Source of the DNA: Paenibacillus mesophilus
GTDB lineage: Bacteria > Bacillota > Bacilli > Paenibacillales > NBRC-103111
Assembly (NCBI RefSeq): GCF_005938385.1
Contig: NZ_VCRA01000001.1
Span: 247,146 to 311,145 of the forward strand
Reading direction: 5' to 3'
DNA: 64,000 bases
Both the position numbers and the translations under genes were made by a program. The notes under the pieces were generated by a model. That model saw nothing but the letters and a program-made list of their open reading frames with translations. It was not told where the DNA came from and searched no databases. Shown here one piece after another: positions 10,101 through 19,831 of the stretch; position 1 is the stretch's first letter, and every line of letters begins with the position of its first letter.

Positions 10101-13100
10101 AAGCGCTTCTGCCGGGATGTTGATGCTGAAGCTGATATTTAACGAATTGCCTTTCTTCGAATAGCCGACCGACGATCCATACACCGGAAGTCCTCTATTG
10201 ACTGCATATTGCTGTTCCTCCGGCGTCGGCTCGTAATCCAGAACCCTTTCCGCCGTTACTTGCGCCCTCGCGTTCATATCTTCGGAGGCGCGCGCTTGAA
10301 CCTCGGCGGTTCGGGCCGAAGTCGCCGTACCGTTCAGCACCGCATCGAACGCGGCGTCCGAAACGGTAACCGAATCGATCACATAATTTTGCAAGCTGGA
10401 CGGCAGGCGGCTGCGGAACTGCTCCTCCGTCGGCTTCTTCTCGGCGGTTGCCGGGTTCCACTTCGGCTTGGCGCGATACGAGACCCATACCGGGCCCAGA
10501 TCATTCGTAGTCGCGATCGTCGCCTTGAATACGCCGTCCACAAGCACGGCATTTGCGATGTTATTCCCCATCTGCACGGCAACGTCGCTAATCCGCTCCG
10601 GCTGACTGAACGTCATCTCGAACAAAAACGGAACGTTCGGCACGACCACGTACGGAAACTTGGCTTGCCCTTCGGACGGGCGGAACGTTATTTTGCGTCC
10701 GTTCGCCTGCATCATGGACATTTCCTCGAGAAGCGCGGCATCCGGATCGACCTTCACGATAGCCTCGCCACTCGTTACTTGCCGCCCGTTCAGGCTCGTT
10801 TCCGCCCGCAATCGATGCACGGACGTTTCGGATTCCTCCAATTGAACGGACATCACCCAAAGACCGGTGGACGATGCGATCGCTTGACCAAGCGGCGTAT
10901 TTCCGTCGAACACCGTTACCGGCTTGCCGGCCGGAGCTCTTCCGCTCGCCTTGAATTGCAGAGACGTAACGGTGGGCGGCGCTTCGATCGAAACGGCAAC
11001 CATCTCCACCTGGGCGGCTCCGAGCAATTCTTCTCGCTCAGCGCCTCCGCTCATATACCGAATCATCGCGGACAATCCCAAATTCGTATCGGAAACCACG
11101 TTATCCAGCGACAGCTGGAATTGCACGCTGCCGGATGCATAGTCGACAATCGTGCCAAGCCCGATTTCCGCCACGTTACCTTGCATGGAAACCGTACCCG
11201 TTTGACCGTTCACGGCTACGCTACCGGCAATAATGCTAGTTCCTTCCGGCAGCTCGATAAGCAATTTTGCCTGATCGGCCGGTCCTCGAGGCTCGCCCTT
11301 ATTCGCATACGTTACGCGAGCTTGAACAAGGCTTCCCGGCGTCGCGGCTGCGGACATGATTTGAATGCCCGATCCGTCCCGACCGCGGAATTTGCCCGCG
11401 CTCTGGAGCTGGATGGCGCCGAGCGATTTTTCTTCGCCCGCCCCAATTTGAAAGGGTACGGTTTGGGCAACCGCAGGACGGTACGGATTGTCGCTTACGT
11501 ACAATTTGTAGTTGCCGGGGTTCGTTACATCGATACGGAACTTATCGACTGGCAGCCACATCGTCCGTACATAGCTCGAAAGTCCGTTCTCCCCGATTCG
11601 GTATAGTTCTGCGCGGTAGGTCGTTTGTTTCGGCAGTTGTTCCGGTGCCGCGATCGAGCCGGTAACGGCTGCGCCGGAGCTTTCCAGGTACACGTTGATC
11701 GTTCCTTTTTTGCTTTCATCGATCGTCGCTTCGCCGCAGCCTTTCGGCAGTCCGGCTTCGATACCGTCCACACATACTTTAACGACATCGCCTTCTTGAG
11801 CCCTCATCCGTGCCGGATTGCCATACTCCATAATCGAGTGGGACGTTACGAGACGGAAATGAATCGCGACGACACGATCGATGTCGATCGGCCCTTGCCA
11901 ATTACCGCCGGGTAGTCTCGTGTACAGATTGATCGCTACTTTGGCGTCCATGTCCAGCAGTTTCGCATCCTGCTCCAACGTTTTGCCTTCGGCGATGTCC
12001 AGACGGACAGGCTTCGACCGGATGTTTGCATTTTTCTTGCCGACCGCTTCGAGTGTTACGGAGCCCGCTGGAACGCTGACCGAGTATTTGCCGGCCCCAT
12101 CCACGGCAACAACACTGCGGAACGACTCGCTGTAAATATGGACGATTGCATCCAATGTCGGCTTGCCTTCCGGATCGAGCACGCTCCCTTGCAGCGTTCC
12201 GCTCGGCTTTACTTTCGGAGAAACGGATGCTTCATTGATTTCTTTCTCCAGCAAAACCGATTCGGTAACAGGCATGTATGCCGGCTGATCGATCATATCG
12301 GTCGTGTACGTTACCGTTTCGCCTACGAACATGGCTTTGGATGTCGTAATGATTCCATCCGGCCCCGTCGTTCCGCGGTCGAATTCTCCGCGTTTTCCGC
12401 GCAGCGTATATTTAACGCTCTGGAGCGGCTGGCCGCTGCGGTCCAGCAGTTTGATGGACAATCGGGCGAACGGCTCAAGAACCGTTTCGGCTTGAAGCCC
12501 GTTCTTGATCGCAATACCGGTCTTGCTCCATACTACGCTCGTTGTGCTTCCGATTACCCCAAGTGAATAGTTCGTTCCTGCAGGAAGCGGAATCGTGACA
12601 TCCTCGCCGGCGTTATTCACATTGCGGGCTGTCGCGTACGATTTTCCGTACACGGTCATATAACCCGAGCCGGTCCCGAAATCGTCATGAATCGGATGAA
12701 CCTTTAGCTTAAGCAAGCCGGAAACCGGCATGGTCAGCTCGTCGACGGTTCTTTCCGCCGTCCGGCCGGATGCATCCGCTACGCTAAGCGTCACTTTGCG
12801 AATGAACGAGATGCCTTCCTTCAGCTGGAAGGAGCCCTTGTAGCCGTTAGGGACATCCGGATTCGGCTCCATCGTTACCGCTTCGGTCCGCCAAACAGGC
12901 TCATCCAGCAGCTTCTCGGCGTCTTCGAACCACGATTGGTACTCCACGGTCATTTTGGCGGCGCGATTCGCTTCACTGCTAAATTGAACGTGCAAAGTGC
13001 TGCCCGACACGGCAAACTTCGTTCCGCTGGCCTTGATCGTATCCAAAGTCCAGGTTGGGTCCGCGATAGACAGGCTTGCCGTCGTAACCCTAATTTCGTT

Positions 13101-16100
13101 TGAGAATGGGACTTTGGAGCCGGATGCCGTCAGTTTGAGCACATAGTACAAGTACGTCGTATCGTTCGCAAGTCCGCTATCCGTAAACGATGCCGCAGAC
13201 GGATTATGGATGATTCCCGCTTCAACCGGTGCGGCAATCCCCGCTTGCCGGAGTACAACGAAGCCCGCAACATCGGTTTCGTCCGCAGGAATCGTCCATT
13301 TCAGCTCCGCACGTCCCCCGGACATATAACCGCCGGATAGAGATACTTTCAAAGGCACCGTCGCTTCCGACGTTACCCCTTGGCGCAGCTTGTAGGACCG
13401 ATCTGCCTCCCGCTGAAGCTCCTTGCCGTTCAATCGGATCGCAACCTCGTAATCTCCAGCAGGAAGACCGCTGAGCGTATACAAGCCGCTGCCAGACAGC
13501 GTCAACTGTTCCGAAACGTTTTGCCTCTTGTCCGCCACGGTCAACATGGCGCCTTGATTGCCCGCCTCCGACTGAATTCGCAGCTTAAACGATGCGCCGA
13601 TTCGAACGTCCGCCGCCTTTTCCATATTGGCGGCTGCGCCGCTCACATTTAAGCTTACGTACGTGTTCCGAATGAGCTTAACGCCTTCCGGAACGATAAA
13701 TTCGCCGGCATAGATCGGACTCGCAGCACCGGATGGCGTCAACCGGACCGTAGCGCTGCCGGACGTATCGTCCGCTCTTACATAATCGATGCGAGCGGTC
13801 GCCTCGCCGCCCGGACTTCCTTCCGCCTCAATGGCCAGTTTCCCTCCGACGGCAGCATGGCCGTGTTTGCCCGAATCGATCGCGGTGCGAATATCCGTCA
13901 ACCGGACGTCGATTACGGTTTTCGTCGTTGCAACCGCCTTAATGCCGCCGACGCTTTCGTTGCCGGCGCCGTCTACCGCTTTCACGGTAAAGGAATATTC
14001 CGTTCCGGGCTTCAGCCCCCATACGGTTCCTGTCGTGCCCGTTCCCGGGAACGATACGTAAGGCTGGTCGCCGTAATAGATCCGGTATCCGGCTACGGAA
14101 CGATCGTCCTGAGCCGCCGTCCAAGCAAGCGTAATATTATCGGCCCCGGTTTCCTTAACCGTTACAGCGCTCTCTTCCGGGAATAATGGAGGAGTCGTAT
14201 CCTCCGCGAGAGCTGTTTGGGTTAGCGTCACGAACACGTCGGCCGTATGATTCGTATCACCGGTAACCAAATTGCTCGCTTCGGATTGAAACACGACATA
14301 CGCTCCGTCTCCGCTGATCGCAGGCATCCTGGAGCTTCCGTTCCCCCATCCGCTCGAATAAGTAAGACTCGCCGGTTTCGTCTCGCCCGTCTGCCGATCG
14401 AATACATACACGTCTGTCACGCCGTTCCGGTCCTCGGGATGGATGTCTCCGGCTCTCGTCGCGTATGCTACATAGCGGCCATCCCCGCTTATGGCCGGCG
14501 ATTCGCTGTAATCGTTAGGGGCCTTGCCGGACAAGGAACGGCTCGCCAGCATAACCTCATTCAGCTCCCGGTCATACACGTAAACGACGGCGTTCTCGCC
14601 TGCCGAATAATTTTCGTAAATGAATGCGACGTATCGGCTGTCCGCACTTATGGCAGGATCGCGCGATAGGTTCCCATCACCCGGAAATGCCGAGAGGAGC
14701 ATAACCGTTTTGCTCGGAATGTGATACAAATACACGTCGAGCATACGATCCGTATCGGTCCGATCCAGATTGCCAGCCTCGGTATCGAAAGCGACATATA
14801 GCCCGTTGCCGCTTAACGCAGGCGCGCCGACATCGTCGTTCGGAACCGTTCCGTCCACAAGCTGAAGAAGCGACAGCGATTTTGTTTCCCTTTCGTACAA
14901 GTAGACGTTCCTATGGTCCGGTGCGCCCGGAACAAGCTTCGCATAGGAGACGAAGGCAATTCGGGATCCGTCGTCGCTGATCGACGGCCTGTAGCTTTCA
15001 TCGTCATCGGAGCCGCCCTCGACCGGTCGGCTGATTTTCGTCAACTCGCCCGTTTCCCGGTCAAACAAAAATACGTCGACCTCGAATCCGTTGGCATCAT
15101 CCGCGACTAAGTCGCTGGCATAAGACGTAAACACGATGTACCGCCCGTTCCCGCTTATTTTGGGCTCAAAGCTGAGATTGTTGCCCGAAGCGCCGCTGGC
15201 GTTCCGGCTTAGGAGTTGAACTTGATCGTTTAGACGGTCATACAAGAACACGTCCGTTTTGCCGTTCAAGTCCTGCCCGGCGATATTGCCGGCGTCGGAA
15301 TCGAATACGATATACCGGCCGTCATCGCTAATATCCGATCGAGTGCTTTCCGCGCCGCTCTGCACCCCGCCGCCGGATACGCTGACTCTCGCTATGCGCT
15401 GCCCGGCCGGCAGTCTGACGGCTGCCGTATCGGACACGGAGCTGTTGCCGTCGGCATCGATCCCGATAATACGTACTTCATAGTCGGTTCCGTTAGTCAA
15501 TCCGCTTACGTTCCATCTCTGCACTCCCGCAGCTATAAACGGCGTTTCCTTGAAATCGGCCGCACCTTTCTTTCTCCACTGCATTTTAACGCCGACTGCA
15601 TCCAGATCAGTCGGATCGCTCCAACGTACGCTCATGCTCCCAAGCGCCGGCTCAAGCATAATGCCGCCGGGTTTCGATGGAGGCTTAGTTTCCGCCGTTG
15701 CCAGCGTTGTAGCCGTTATCGACAAAGCCGATGCGTTCCAGTTGTAAGCGGCGTCGCCCGGCTCGACCTTGAAGCTGTGCGACGAATGGGGCGCCAGCCC
15801 GGTCACCAAATAACGGGGCTCGGATACGATGTCGAACAGCGCATCGTCCACATAAACTTTGTATATTGCCGGACTCGCCTCATCGAGTGCGGGCGTCCAG
15901 CTTAAAGCCGCGTAGCTGCCGCCGACGAGAGGGGCGGACAGGGCGGCTCCGGACGGCCACACCGGCGGATTCCGGTCCGTTTGCTCCTTAACGGGCAATT
16001 CCCGGAAATAAATGTCGGAGGCGCTGTCGTCCGGCTCGGGCGCCATCAGCAAATTCGTCGCCACTGATTCAAAGACCGCGTACTTCCCGTTCTGGCTTAT

Positions 16101-18737
16101 GAAGCCTTTCAGGCTGTCCCCGCTGCCCGGCTGGCCTGCCGAGGATGCGCTCAACAGCTCGGTTTGCCGGCTCAATCGATCGAACATATATACGTTTCTG
16201 CCGTAAGCGTCAGGATGCAAATTATCGTAGGAATGAAAAACGACCCATCTGCCGTTCGCGCTGATCGACGGCGATTCATTTTCCCCCATGCTCGGTTCGC
16301 CGGACATTTTGACGCTTGCGATTTCCGTCGTTCCGGCAATCCGGTCACGGACGAAAATGTCCAGATTGTAGCTCGTATCGCCGGGAACGAAATTTCTCGC
16401 ATAGGAAGCGAATGCCACGTAACGGCCATCGGCGCTGATGCCGGCGTTTTCGCTGCTTGAATCCCCTTGTTCCCCGGTTCCCGACACGCTTACCCGATCC
16501 GTCAAGCCCGTTTTTACATCGTATACGAATACGTCCTTGTTGCCGTTCGTATCGCCCGGAACCAAATCCGTCTCATCCGAAGTAAAAGCGATATATCGCC
16601 CGTTCGGCGTTATGGAGATCCGGGTCGTTTGCGGATATTTGACCGTCCCGTAAACACGGTCCGTAATCCGCGTTACCTTATTGCTCCACCGGTCCTTGAC
16701 GAACACGTCCCAGTTGTTGTTGACGTCTTCCGCCACGCCGTTGCCTCCGTAAGAAGCGAAGGCGATGTATCGGCCGTTCTCGCTCATCCCGTACGGTCTG
16801 TCATTCAAGTACATATAGCCGGCGCTGACGTCTTCGGCTACTTTCTCGATCTTCCCCGTCAAACTGTCGTACATGAATAAATCCTCGACCGCATCGCTTT
16901 CCGGCGTATCGAGCAAATTCGTCGCTTGCGAAGAAAAGAGGACGAATCTGCCGTTCATGCTCATAATCGGAGCATAGCTGTTTCCGTTTGACTCCGCGCC
17001 GCTCGGCGATACGCTGATTCGCTTCGTAGTCCGGCTAGCCCGGTCGCGGATGAAAATATCTTCCTTGCCGCCTGCGTCTCCATCGACGAGATTTGAAGCA
17101 GCCGAAGCAAAAGCAACCCATCTCCCGTCCTCGCTTACGGAGGAATAGCGGCTGCTGTCGGATGCGCTTCCCCCATCTTTGCCGACGCTGATCTTCTCGG
17201 TCACGATCGGATCCAGTGTCTTGACCGTCACGGACGGACCATCCGTTGTGCGGTTTCCGGACCTATCGATCGCCTCAACCTTAAAAGCATACGACTTTGC
17301 CGGCGTCAAGCCGCTTATTGTAATCGGCGACTGCGCATAACCGTCAAGCTGCCGGCCGTCCTGAAGCAGCACATAACGGATAAGGCCGGTTTCGCCCGTT
17401 GCGGCGGGCCATGCCAGCCGGACGAAATCGTGGCCGACAGCCTCGGCATGAAGCGCGCTTCCAGGCGTCCATACCGGAGCGGTTTTGTCGTCCGGATCGG
17501 TGGCGACGGACTGCAGTGCCCGGTTCATACTCCACGAGGCGCCCGTTCCCGCGATGATCGCTTGACGCACATCTTCCGCCGTGAGCGTCGGGTTCATCAC
17601 TTTCAGCAGTGCCGCAGCTGCTGCCACGTACGCGGCAGCGCGGGGCGTACCGTTTTTGGAGCCGTACGCGCCGCCGGACATCGTACTTACAATTTGCTCA
17701 CCGGGCGCAGAAACGTTCGCTCCCGGATTGGAGCCGGCCAGCGGAGCAGAAGCCTGATTGACAGCGCCGACGGAAAGGACTTCCGAAAATGCCGCCGGGA
17801 AATAAGAGTCTGTTTCTCCGTTGAGGATGGGCAAACCGTCATCCCCTGCGCCCGTTACAACGGCAATGCCTCTTTCTTGCGCCGCCGCAAGCACTTCCCA
17901 CAAATAACCGTGAGCGTAGTTTGAACGGTATCCGTAACCGATGTAAATGACGCCGACGCGTTCACCGGACGGTCCGTTCCAATCGATCGCTTTGCGCGCG
18001 GCAGATGCGACGTTGAATTCATCCTCTGCCGTATTGATCGGCAAAATCTTGACAGGCAGCGCGCCGGTGGCGCCCGCGATGCCGATTCCGTTGTTCGCTG
18101 CCGCCGCTATGATGCCGGCGGCGTGCGTACCGTTACCCGTATCCGGCGGCCAATCGCTGGATCCTCCGCCTGTTCCTGGGCTCTCGCATGGCACTTCACC
18201 GGAACCGGTACAGTCGATGGCAGCGTACAGCTTACCGGCCAAATCGGGATGCCCGGTGTCGATGCCGTAGTCGATAACCGCCACGACGACCGGAGCCGTG
18301 GTATATGTTGCCCGGGTGACCGTTTCCCATGCAGCTTCGGCCTCGATCACCTGAAGCGCCCATTGCTGGTTATAAAGCGGATCGTTAGGCAACAGCGAAG
18401 GGCCGCCGTAAACCGCCCCGTAAACGGAGCCGCTCACCACTCCGGATCGCATAGCCCCGGGCCCGCCCGACGATGGGGTCACCATCGCGACAGGCATGGA
18501 ACGCTGCGACGCATCCTGTCCGCCGGAAGCCGCAGCTGGATTTACTCCGGCGCTCCCCGAGCGGATGCTGTCAAACAGCTGATCGAGCAGCCCGCTTCGC
18601 CCTTCCATGCCGGTGAAAGCGGCCGTGGCCTGCAGAACAGGAGCGACGGTGCCGAACACAAGAAGTAAGATTAATAGCGGGTGAATCATTTTGCTCATTT
18701 TGTTCAACTTGCTGAGCTTGAACGTACTCGGAATCAT
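7152..18737 (-). CDS. Giant S-layer-anchored multidomain protein with inactive subtilisin-like domain
   Basis: A 3861-residue surface protein. The start is ATG 18737, where GGGAGGG lies seven bases upstream. Order: signal peptide (1-41); subtilase S8 domain (about 110-415); FN3; seven PD40-type repeats (DNA about 16000-17205); two FN3 domains; seven more (about 14205-15405); further FN3/Ig-like domains; a carboxypeptidase-regulatory-like domain; a DUF11-like domain; a helical region; Ig-like and two FN3 domains; a GGSN/GGGN linker; a beta domain; and three SLH motifs (7155-7740) that would bind the cell wall. Asp156 and His205 of the triad are kept, but the Ser position (365) is Pro in NGTPRAAAYV and the oxyanion Asn (299) is Asp in GAGDDG. 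The 299-365 spacing equals the 155-221 spacing of subtilisin BPN'. It is therefore probably a binding or scaffold protein, not a protease. Confidence 0.92.
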   Translation of the reverse strand: MIPSTFKLSKLNKMSKMIHPLLILLLVFGTVAPVLQATAAFTGMEGRSGLLDQLFDSIRSGSAGVNPAAASGGQDASQRSMPVAMVTPSSGGPGAMRSGVVSGSVYGAVYGGPSLLPNDPLYNQQWALQVIEAEAAWETVTRATYTTAPVVVAVIDYGIDTGHPDLAGKLYAAIDCTGSGEVPCESPGTGGGSSDWPPDTGNGTHAAGIIAAAANNGIGIAGATGALPVKILPINTAEDEFNVASAARKAIDWNGPSGERVGVIYIGYGYRSNYAHGYLWEVLAAAQERGIAVVTGAGDDGLPILNGETDSYFPAAFSEVLSVGAVNQASAPLAGSNPGANVSAPGEQIVSTMSGGAYGSKNGTPRAAAYVAAAAALLKVMNPTLTAEDVRQAIIAGTGASWSMNRALQSVATDPDDKTAPVWTPGSALHAEAVGHDFVRLAWPAATGETGLIRYVLLQDGRQLDGYAQSPITISGLTPAKSYAFKVEAIDRSGNRTTDGPSVTVKTLDPIVTEKISVGKDGGSASDSSRYSSVSEDGRWVAFASAASNLVDGDAGGKEDIFIRDRASRTTKRISVSPSGAESNGNSYAPIMSMNGRFVLFSSQATNLLDTPESDAVEDLFMYDSLTGKIEKVAEDVSAGYMYLNDRPYGMSENGRYIAFASYGGNGVAEDVNNNWDVFVKDRWSNKVTRITDRVYGTVKYPQTTRISITPNGRYIAFTSDETDLVPGDTNGNKDVFVYDVKTGLTDRVSVSGTGEQGDSSSENAGISADGRYVAFASYARNFVPGDTSYNLDIFVRDRIAGTTEIASVKMSGEPSMGENESPSISANGRWVVFHSYDNLHPDAYGRNVYMFDRLSRQTELLSASSAGQPGSGDSLKGFISQNGKYAVFESVATNLLMAPEPDDSASDIYFRELPVKEQTDRNPPVWPSGAALSAPLVGGSYAALSWTPALDEASPAIYKVYVDDALFDIVSEPRYLVTGLAPHSSHSFKVEPGDAAYNWNASALSITATTLATAETKPPSKPGGIMLEPALGSMSVRWSDPTDLDAVGVKMQWRKKGAADFKETPFIAAGVQRWNVSGLTNGTDYEVRIIGIDADGNSSVSDTAAVRLPAGQRIARVSVSGGGVQSGAESTRSDISDDGRYIVFDSDAGNIAGQDLNGKTDVFLYDRLNDQVQLLSRNASGASGNNLSFEPKISGNGRYIVFTSYASDLVADDANGFEVDVFLFDRETGELTKISRPVEGGSDDDESYRPSISDDGSRIAFVSYAKLVPGAPDHRNVYLYERETKSLSLLQLVDGTVPNDDVGAPALSGNGLYVAFDTEAGNLDRTDTDRMLDVYLYHIPSKTVMLLSAFPGDGNLSRDPAISADSRYVAFIYENYSAGENAVVYVYDRELNEVMLASRSLSGKAPNDYSESPAISGDGRYVAYATRAGDIHPEDRNGVTDVYVFDRQTGETKPASLTYSSGWGNGSSRMPAISGDGAYVVFQSEASNLVTGDTNHTADVFVTLTQTALAEDTTPPLFPEESAVTVKETGADNITLAWTAAQDDRSVAGYRIYYGDQPYVSFPGTGTTGTVWGLKPGTEYSFTVKAVDGAGNESVGGIKAVATTKTVIDVRLTDIRTAIDSGKHGHAAVGGKLAIEAEGSPGGEATARIDYVRADDTSGSATVRLTPSGAASPIYAGEFIVPEGVKLIRNTYVSLNVSGAAANMEKAADVRIGASFKLRIQSEAGNQGAMLTVADKRQNVSEQLTLSGSGLYTLSGLPAGDYEVAIRLNGKELQREADRSYKLRQGVTSEATVPLKVSLSGGYMSGGRAELKWTIPADETDVAGFVVLRQAGIAAPVEAGIIHNPSAASFTDSGLANDTTYLYYVLKLTASGSKVPFSNEIRVTTASLSIADPTWTLDTIKASGTKFAVSGSTLHVQFSSEANRAAKMTVEYQSWFEDAEKLLDEPVWRTEAVTMEPNPDVPNGYKGSFQLKEGISFIRKVTLSVADASGRTAERTVDELTMPVSGLLKLKVHPIHDDFGTGSGYMTVYGKSYATARNVNNAGEDVTIPLPAGTNYSLGVIGSTTSVVWSKTGIAIKNGLQAETVLEPFARLSIKLLDRSGQPLQSVKYTLRGKRGEFDRGTTGPDGIITTSKAMFVGETVTYTTDMIDQPAYMPVTESVLLEKEINEASVSPKVKPSGTLQGSVLDPEGKPTLDAIVHIYSESFRSVVAVDGAGKYSVSVPAGSVTLEAVGKKNANIRSKPVRLDIAEGKTLEQDAKLLDMDAKVAINLYTRLPGGNWQGPIDIDRVVAIHFRLVTSHSIMEYGNPARMRAQEGDVVKVCVDGIEAGLPKGCGEATIDESKKGTINVYLESSGAAVTGSIAAPEQLPKQTTYRAELYRIGENGLSSYVRTMWLPVDKFRIDVTNPGNYKLYVSDNPYRPAVAQTVPFQIGAGEEKSLGAIQLQSAGKFRGRDGSGIQIMSAAATPGSLVQARVTYANKGEPRGPADQAKLLIELPEGTSIIAGSVAVNGQTGTVSMQGNVAEIGLGTIVDYASGSVQFQLSLDNVVSDTNLGLSAMIRYMSGGAEREELLGAAQVEMVAVSIEAPPTVTSLQFKASGRAPAGKPVTVFDGNTPLGQAIASSTGLWVMSVQLEESETSVHRLRAETSLNGRQVTSGEAIVKVDPDAALLEEMSMMQANGRKITFRPSEGQAKFPYVVVPNVPFLFEMTFSQPERISDVAVQMGNNIANAVLVDGVFKATIATTNDLGPVWVSYRAKPKWNPATAEKKPTEEQFRSRLPSSLQNYVIDSVTVSDAAFDAVLNGTATSARTAEVQARASEDMNARAQVTAERVLDYEPTPEEQQYAVNRGLPVYGSSVGYSKKGNSLNISFSINIPAEALREGGGFAAGLRMMEQSLGGSGNGEDFSRLVTLSTKSEMIKIALNLTLDALLENVPDIMSLIDKLKSAKDIAGASGLFKKAEELLIRAQNLCDPRAAQYYVDWAEDIGLTIMINESIKWALQLVGVALGPETLGLGTAFAFWLSGLLAENVLDSMVEDELGKLEKALDQFKCKLKPYPEKKPQADPKIIWDPSGYVYEGIPANRVQDVKATALEQDPVSKHWSVWDAEWYGQKNPQYTNGDGRYGWDVPQGRWQVMYEKEGYETAYSDELEVPPPHFDVNIPLVSYAPPEVTFVVAQPKGAAVDLYFSKPVSADLLTADMVAVVPSGGAGSVTGSVYGIDIVSAGDRQLAKGIRFTPDTALNVGGTYEVTASRAIVSYAGVPLQAETRRTITVTADDKAAPSEVTRIVDSFTDNSATIVWTDPGDPDFLTVRTYWKRASEPAYTNHADAAKGTQWTWIGGLNANSDYRFRITTIDKVGNESAGVEWTRAIATREAVDISPPLPALDLRATNTEKDRIGVVWTDPSAPDLAKVKLSWKPASGDAAAKTVQLDPGVGKYTITELAPNTVYDIMLSSTDHSGNESVPVTISAQTKTAGQGGDGGGNGGGNGGSNGGSNGGSNGGSNGGSNGGGNGGGNGGGNGGGNGGADEGGNGGGGKDRIEWSISEKGGTFTAYDRMLELVVEEGDLSAAGKMTVTKNDGTAQAPASEYRLKSPIFTLVFGTLTINKPLELFIDYDAELTKGLNVGRLGIYKRDTSVPAGWKYVGGVVQQKDHRVRARIKQSGQYAVMMYDHEFADLQGHWSRPDTEVLVSRHIVSGTAAYRFEPDRAITRAEMTKLLVEALVGAGSLKLDTAGAASFRDVQSEVWYYGYVEAASKAGIVEGADGLFRPNDHVTREEIALLIGRAAKQLGGAAASRESDDAVLAKFEDSDRISDWARAGLSWAVNEGFIQGMTEHTIQPQEQASRAQAAVLLLRLLNRYHYITE
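8142..8316 (-). repeat. 12-base tandem repeats encoding a GGSN/GGGN linker
   Basis: About a dozen direct 12-base units (CCTCCGTTGCCG or CCTCCGTTGCTG on the plus strand) encode Gly-Gly-Gly/Ser-Asn. The run links the last FN3 domain to the wall-anchoring part of the giant protein. Two unit types form blocks (GGGN outer, GGSN inner), as expected from slippage and unequal exchange. Length is likely to vary between strains. Confidence 0.93.
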
Positions 18738-19109
18738 AAAGGGTCCCTCCCGGTTGAAGTGCGACACGATTGGCGCCCATGATGCTTTCTTAATAATCCG
18801 GAATCTTGGCGCCCGCACGAAACTTCATTTCGTGAATACACTTCGTATCGGCTAGTGAAATTACAATACAATTTGTATCACAAATCAGTCACGTATGCAC
18901 GAACAATTATTTCTTCGTCGGCTCTTTCACATCCGTGATTACGATTTCACCATCATCATCCAAATTTCATTCCCATTACCCGAAGGGAGCAATCAGACCG
19001 ATTTCAGGGGTACACCAAAGGATCCCTTTTATGGAAAAGCAGAAAGAGGGTACCCGATGGATACCCCCTGATGATGCCCCCGACAGTCAAAATCATTAGT
19101 TCAACTTAT
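18738..19109 (-). promoter_or_regulatory. Upstream region of the giant gene with 15-base palindrome
   Basis: This 372-base stretch carries no recognisable gene. At 18871-18885 there is a perfect palindrome ATTTGT-ATC-ACAAAT, about 135 bases upstream of the giant gene's ATG and in an AT-rich patch, a plausible operator or promoter region; no clear -35/-10 pair was found. Near 19045-19070 a weak GGGTA/TACCC hairpin could end transcription of the pseudogene to the right. Confidence 0.35.
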
Positions 19110-19706
19110 CTATGTCCCCGATTCTTGAACCTGGAACGCGTACAAGTCCGCATCCTTCATCCAGAAGCGCAAACGGACCGGCTTGCCCTCCAGCGCGCCG
19201 AGCGTCGCTCCGGACTTCCATTTCACCTCTTCGTGCAAGGAATCCCCGTACAAGGGTCCATATCGTCAAACGACATCCCTTCCGCGATGCGGCCCGTCTC
19301 ATCGATCACTTCGACTTGGATCAATCCGACCGCCGATGCGGCGTAATTCAGCATAAGGCGATCACCTGTGAACTGTGATGTTGTTCCGCTTCGAGCCGGC
19401 AAACTCGAACAATCCTAGCTCCGGCTTGACGAAGTGAATGCCGTCCGCGCTTTCCGCGTAGCACGTCACCTGCTCTTCCGAATCATCGGTCGAACAATTG
19501 CCGCGATAATACAGCCGCACCTTGTCGCTATCCTGAATGACGGTAAAATACGTGGATTGGGGACCCTCCCAAACCTCCGGAAACGTCAGCACCACTTCTT
19601 TCCGCTCCGGCCGGTTTATCTGGAGCCGGACTCCCCGCATATCCGAGATTAAGCGATCGTCCGTGAACATTTCGATTCTTGAGCCGATCGATACCGCTGC
19701 TTTCAT
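19110..19706 (-). pseudogene. Decayed GH32/43-like hydrolase (internal deletion, frameshift)
   Basis: The first ~115 codons (ATG 19706, after GGGGGAG) match the amino ends of the intact hydrolases at 29252 and 32679: IGSRIEMFTDDRLI, VRLYYRG, QVTCYAESADGIHFVKPELG. After NNIT the sequence jumps straight to a C-terminal segment (TGDRLMLNYAASAVG) and then shifts frame near 19260 into PLYGDSLHEEVKW and GKPVRLRFWMKDADLYAF, ending at TAG 19110. About 270 internal codons are missing, including most of the propeller. It lies between the giant gene and the divergent yhcH-like gene and cannot encode an active enzyme. Confidence 0.88.
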
Positions 19707-19831
19707 TTTGCTCCCCCACCTAAATGTCTTTACATTCCAGCAAATAACAACTACAATGTTCACGGGAAACACGCTGTCTCGAATCGTGTCACAAATTGCT
19801 CATCACATTTTAAGTTATGGGAGAGATCGAG

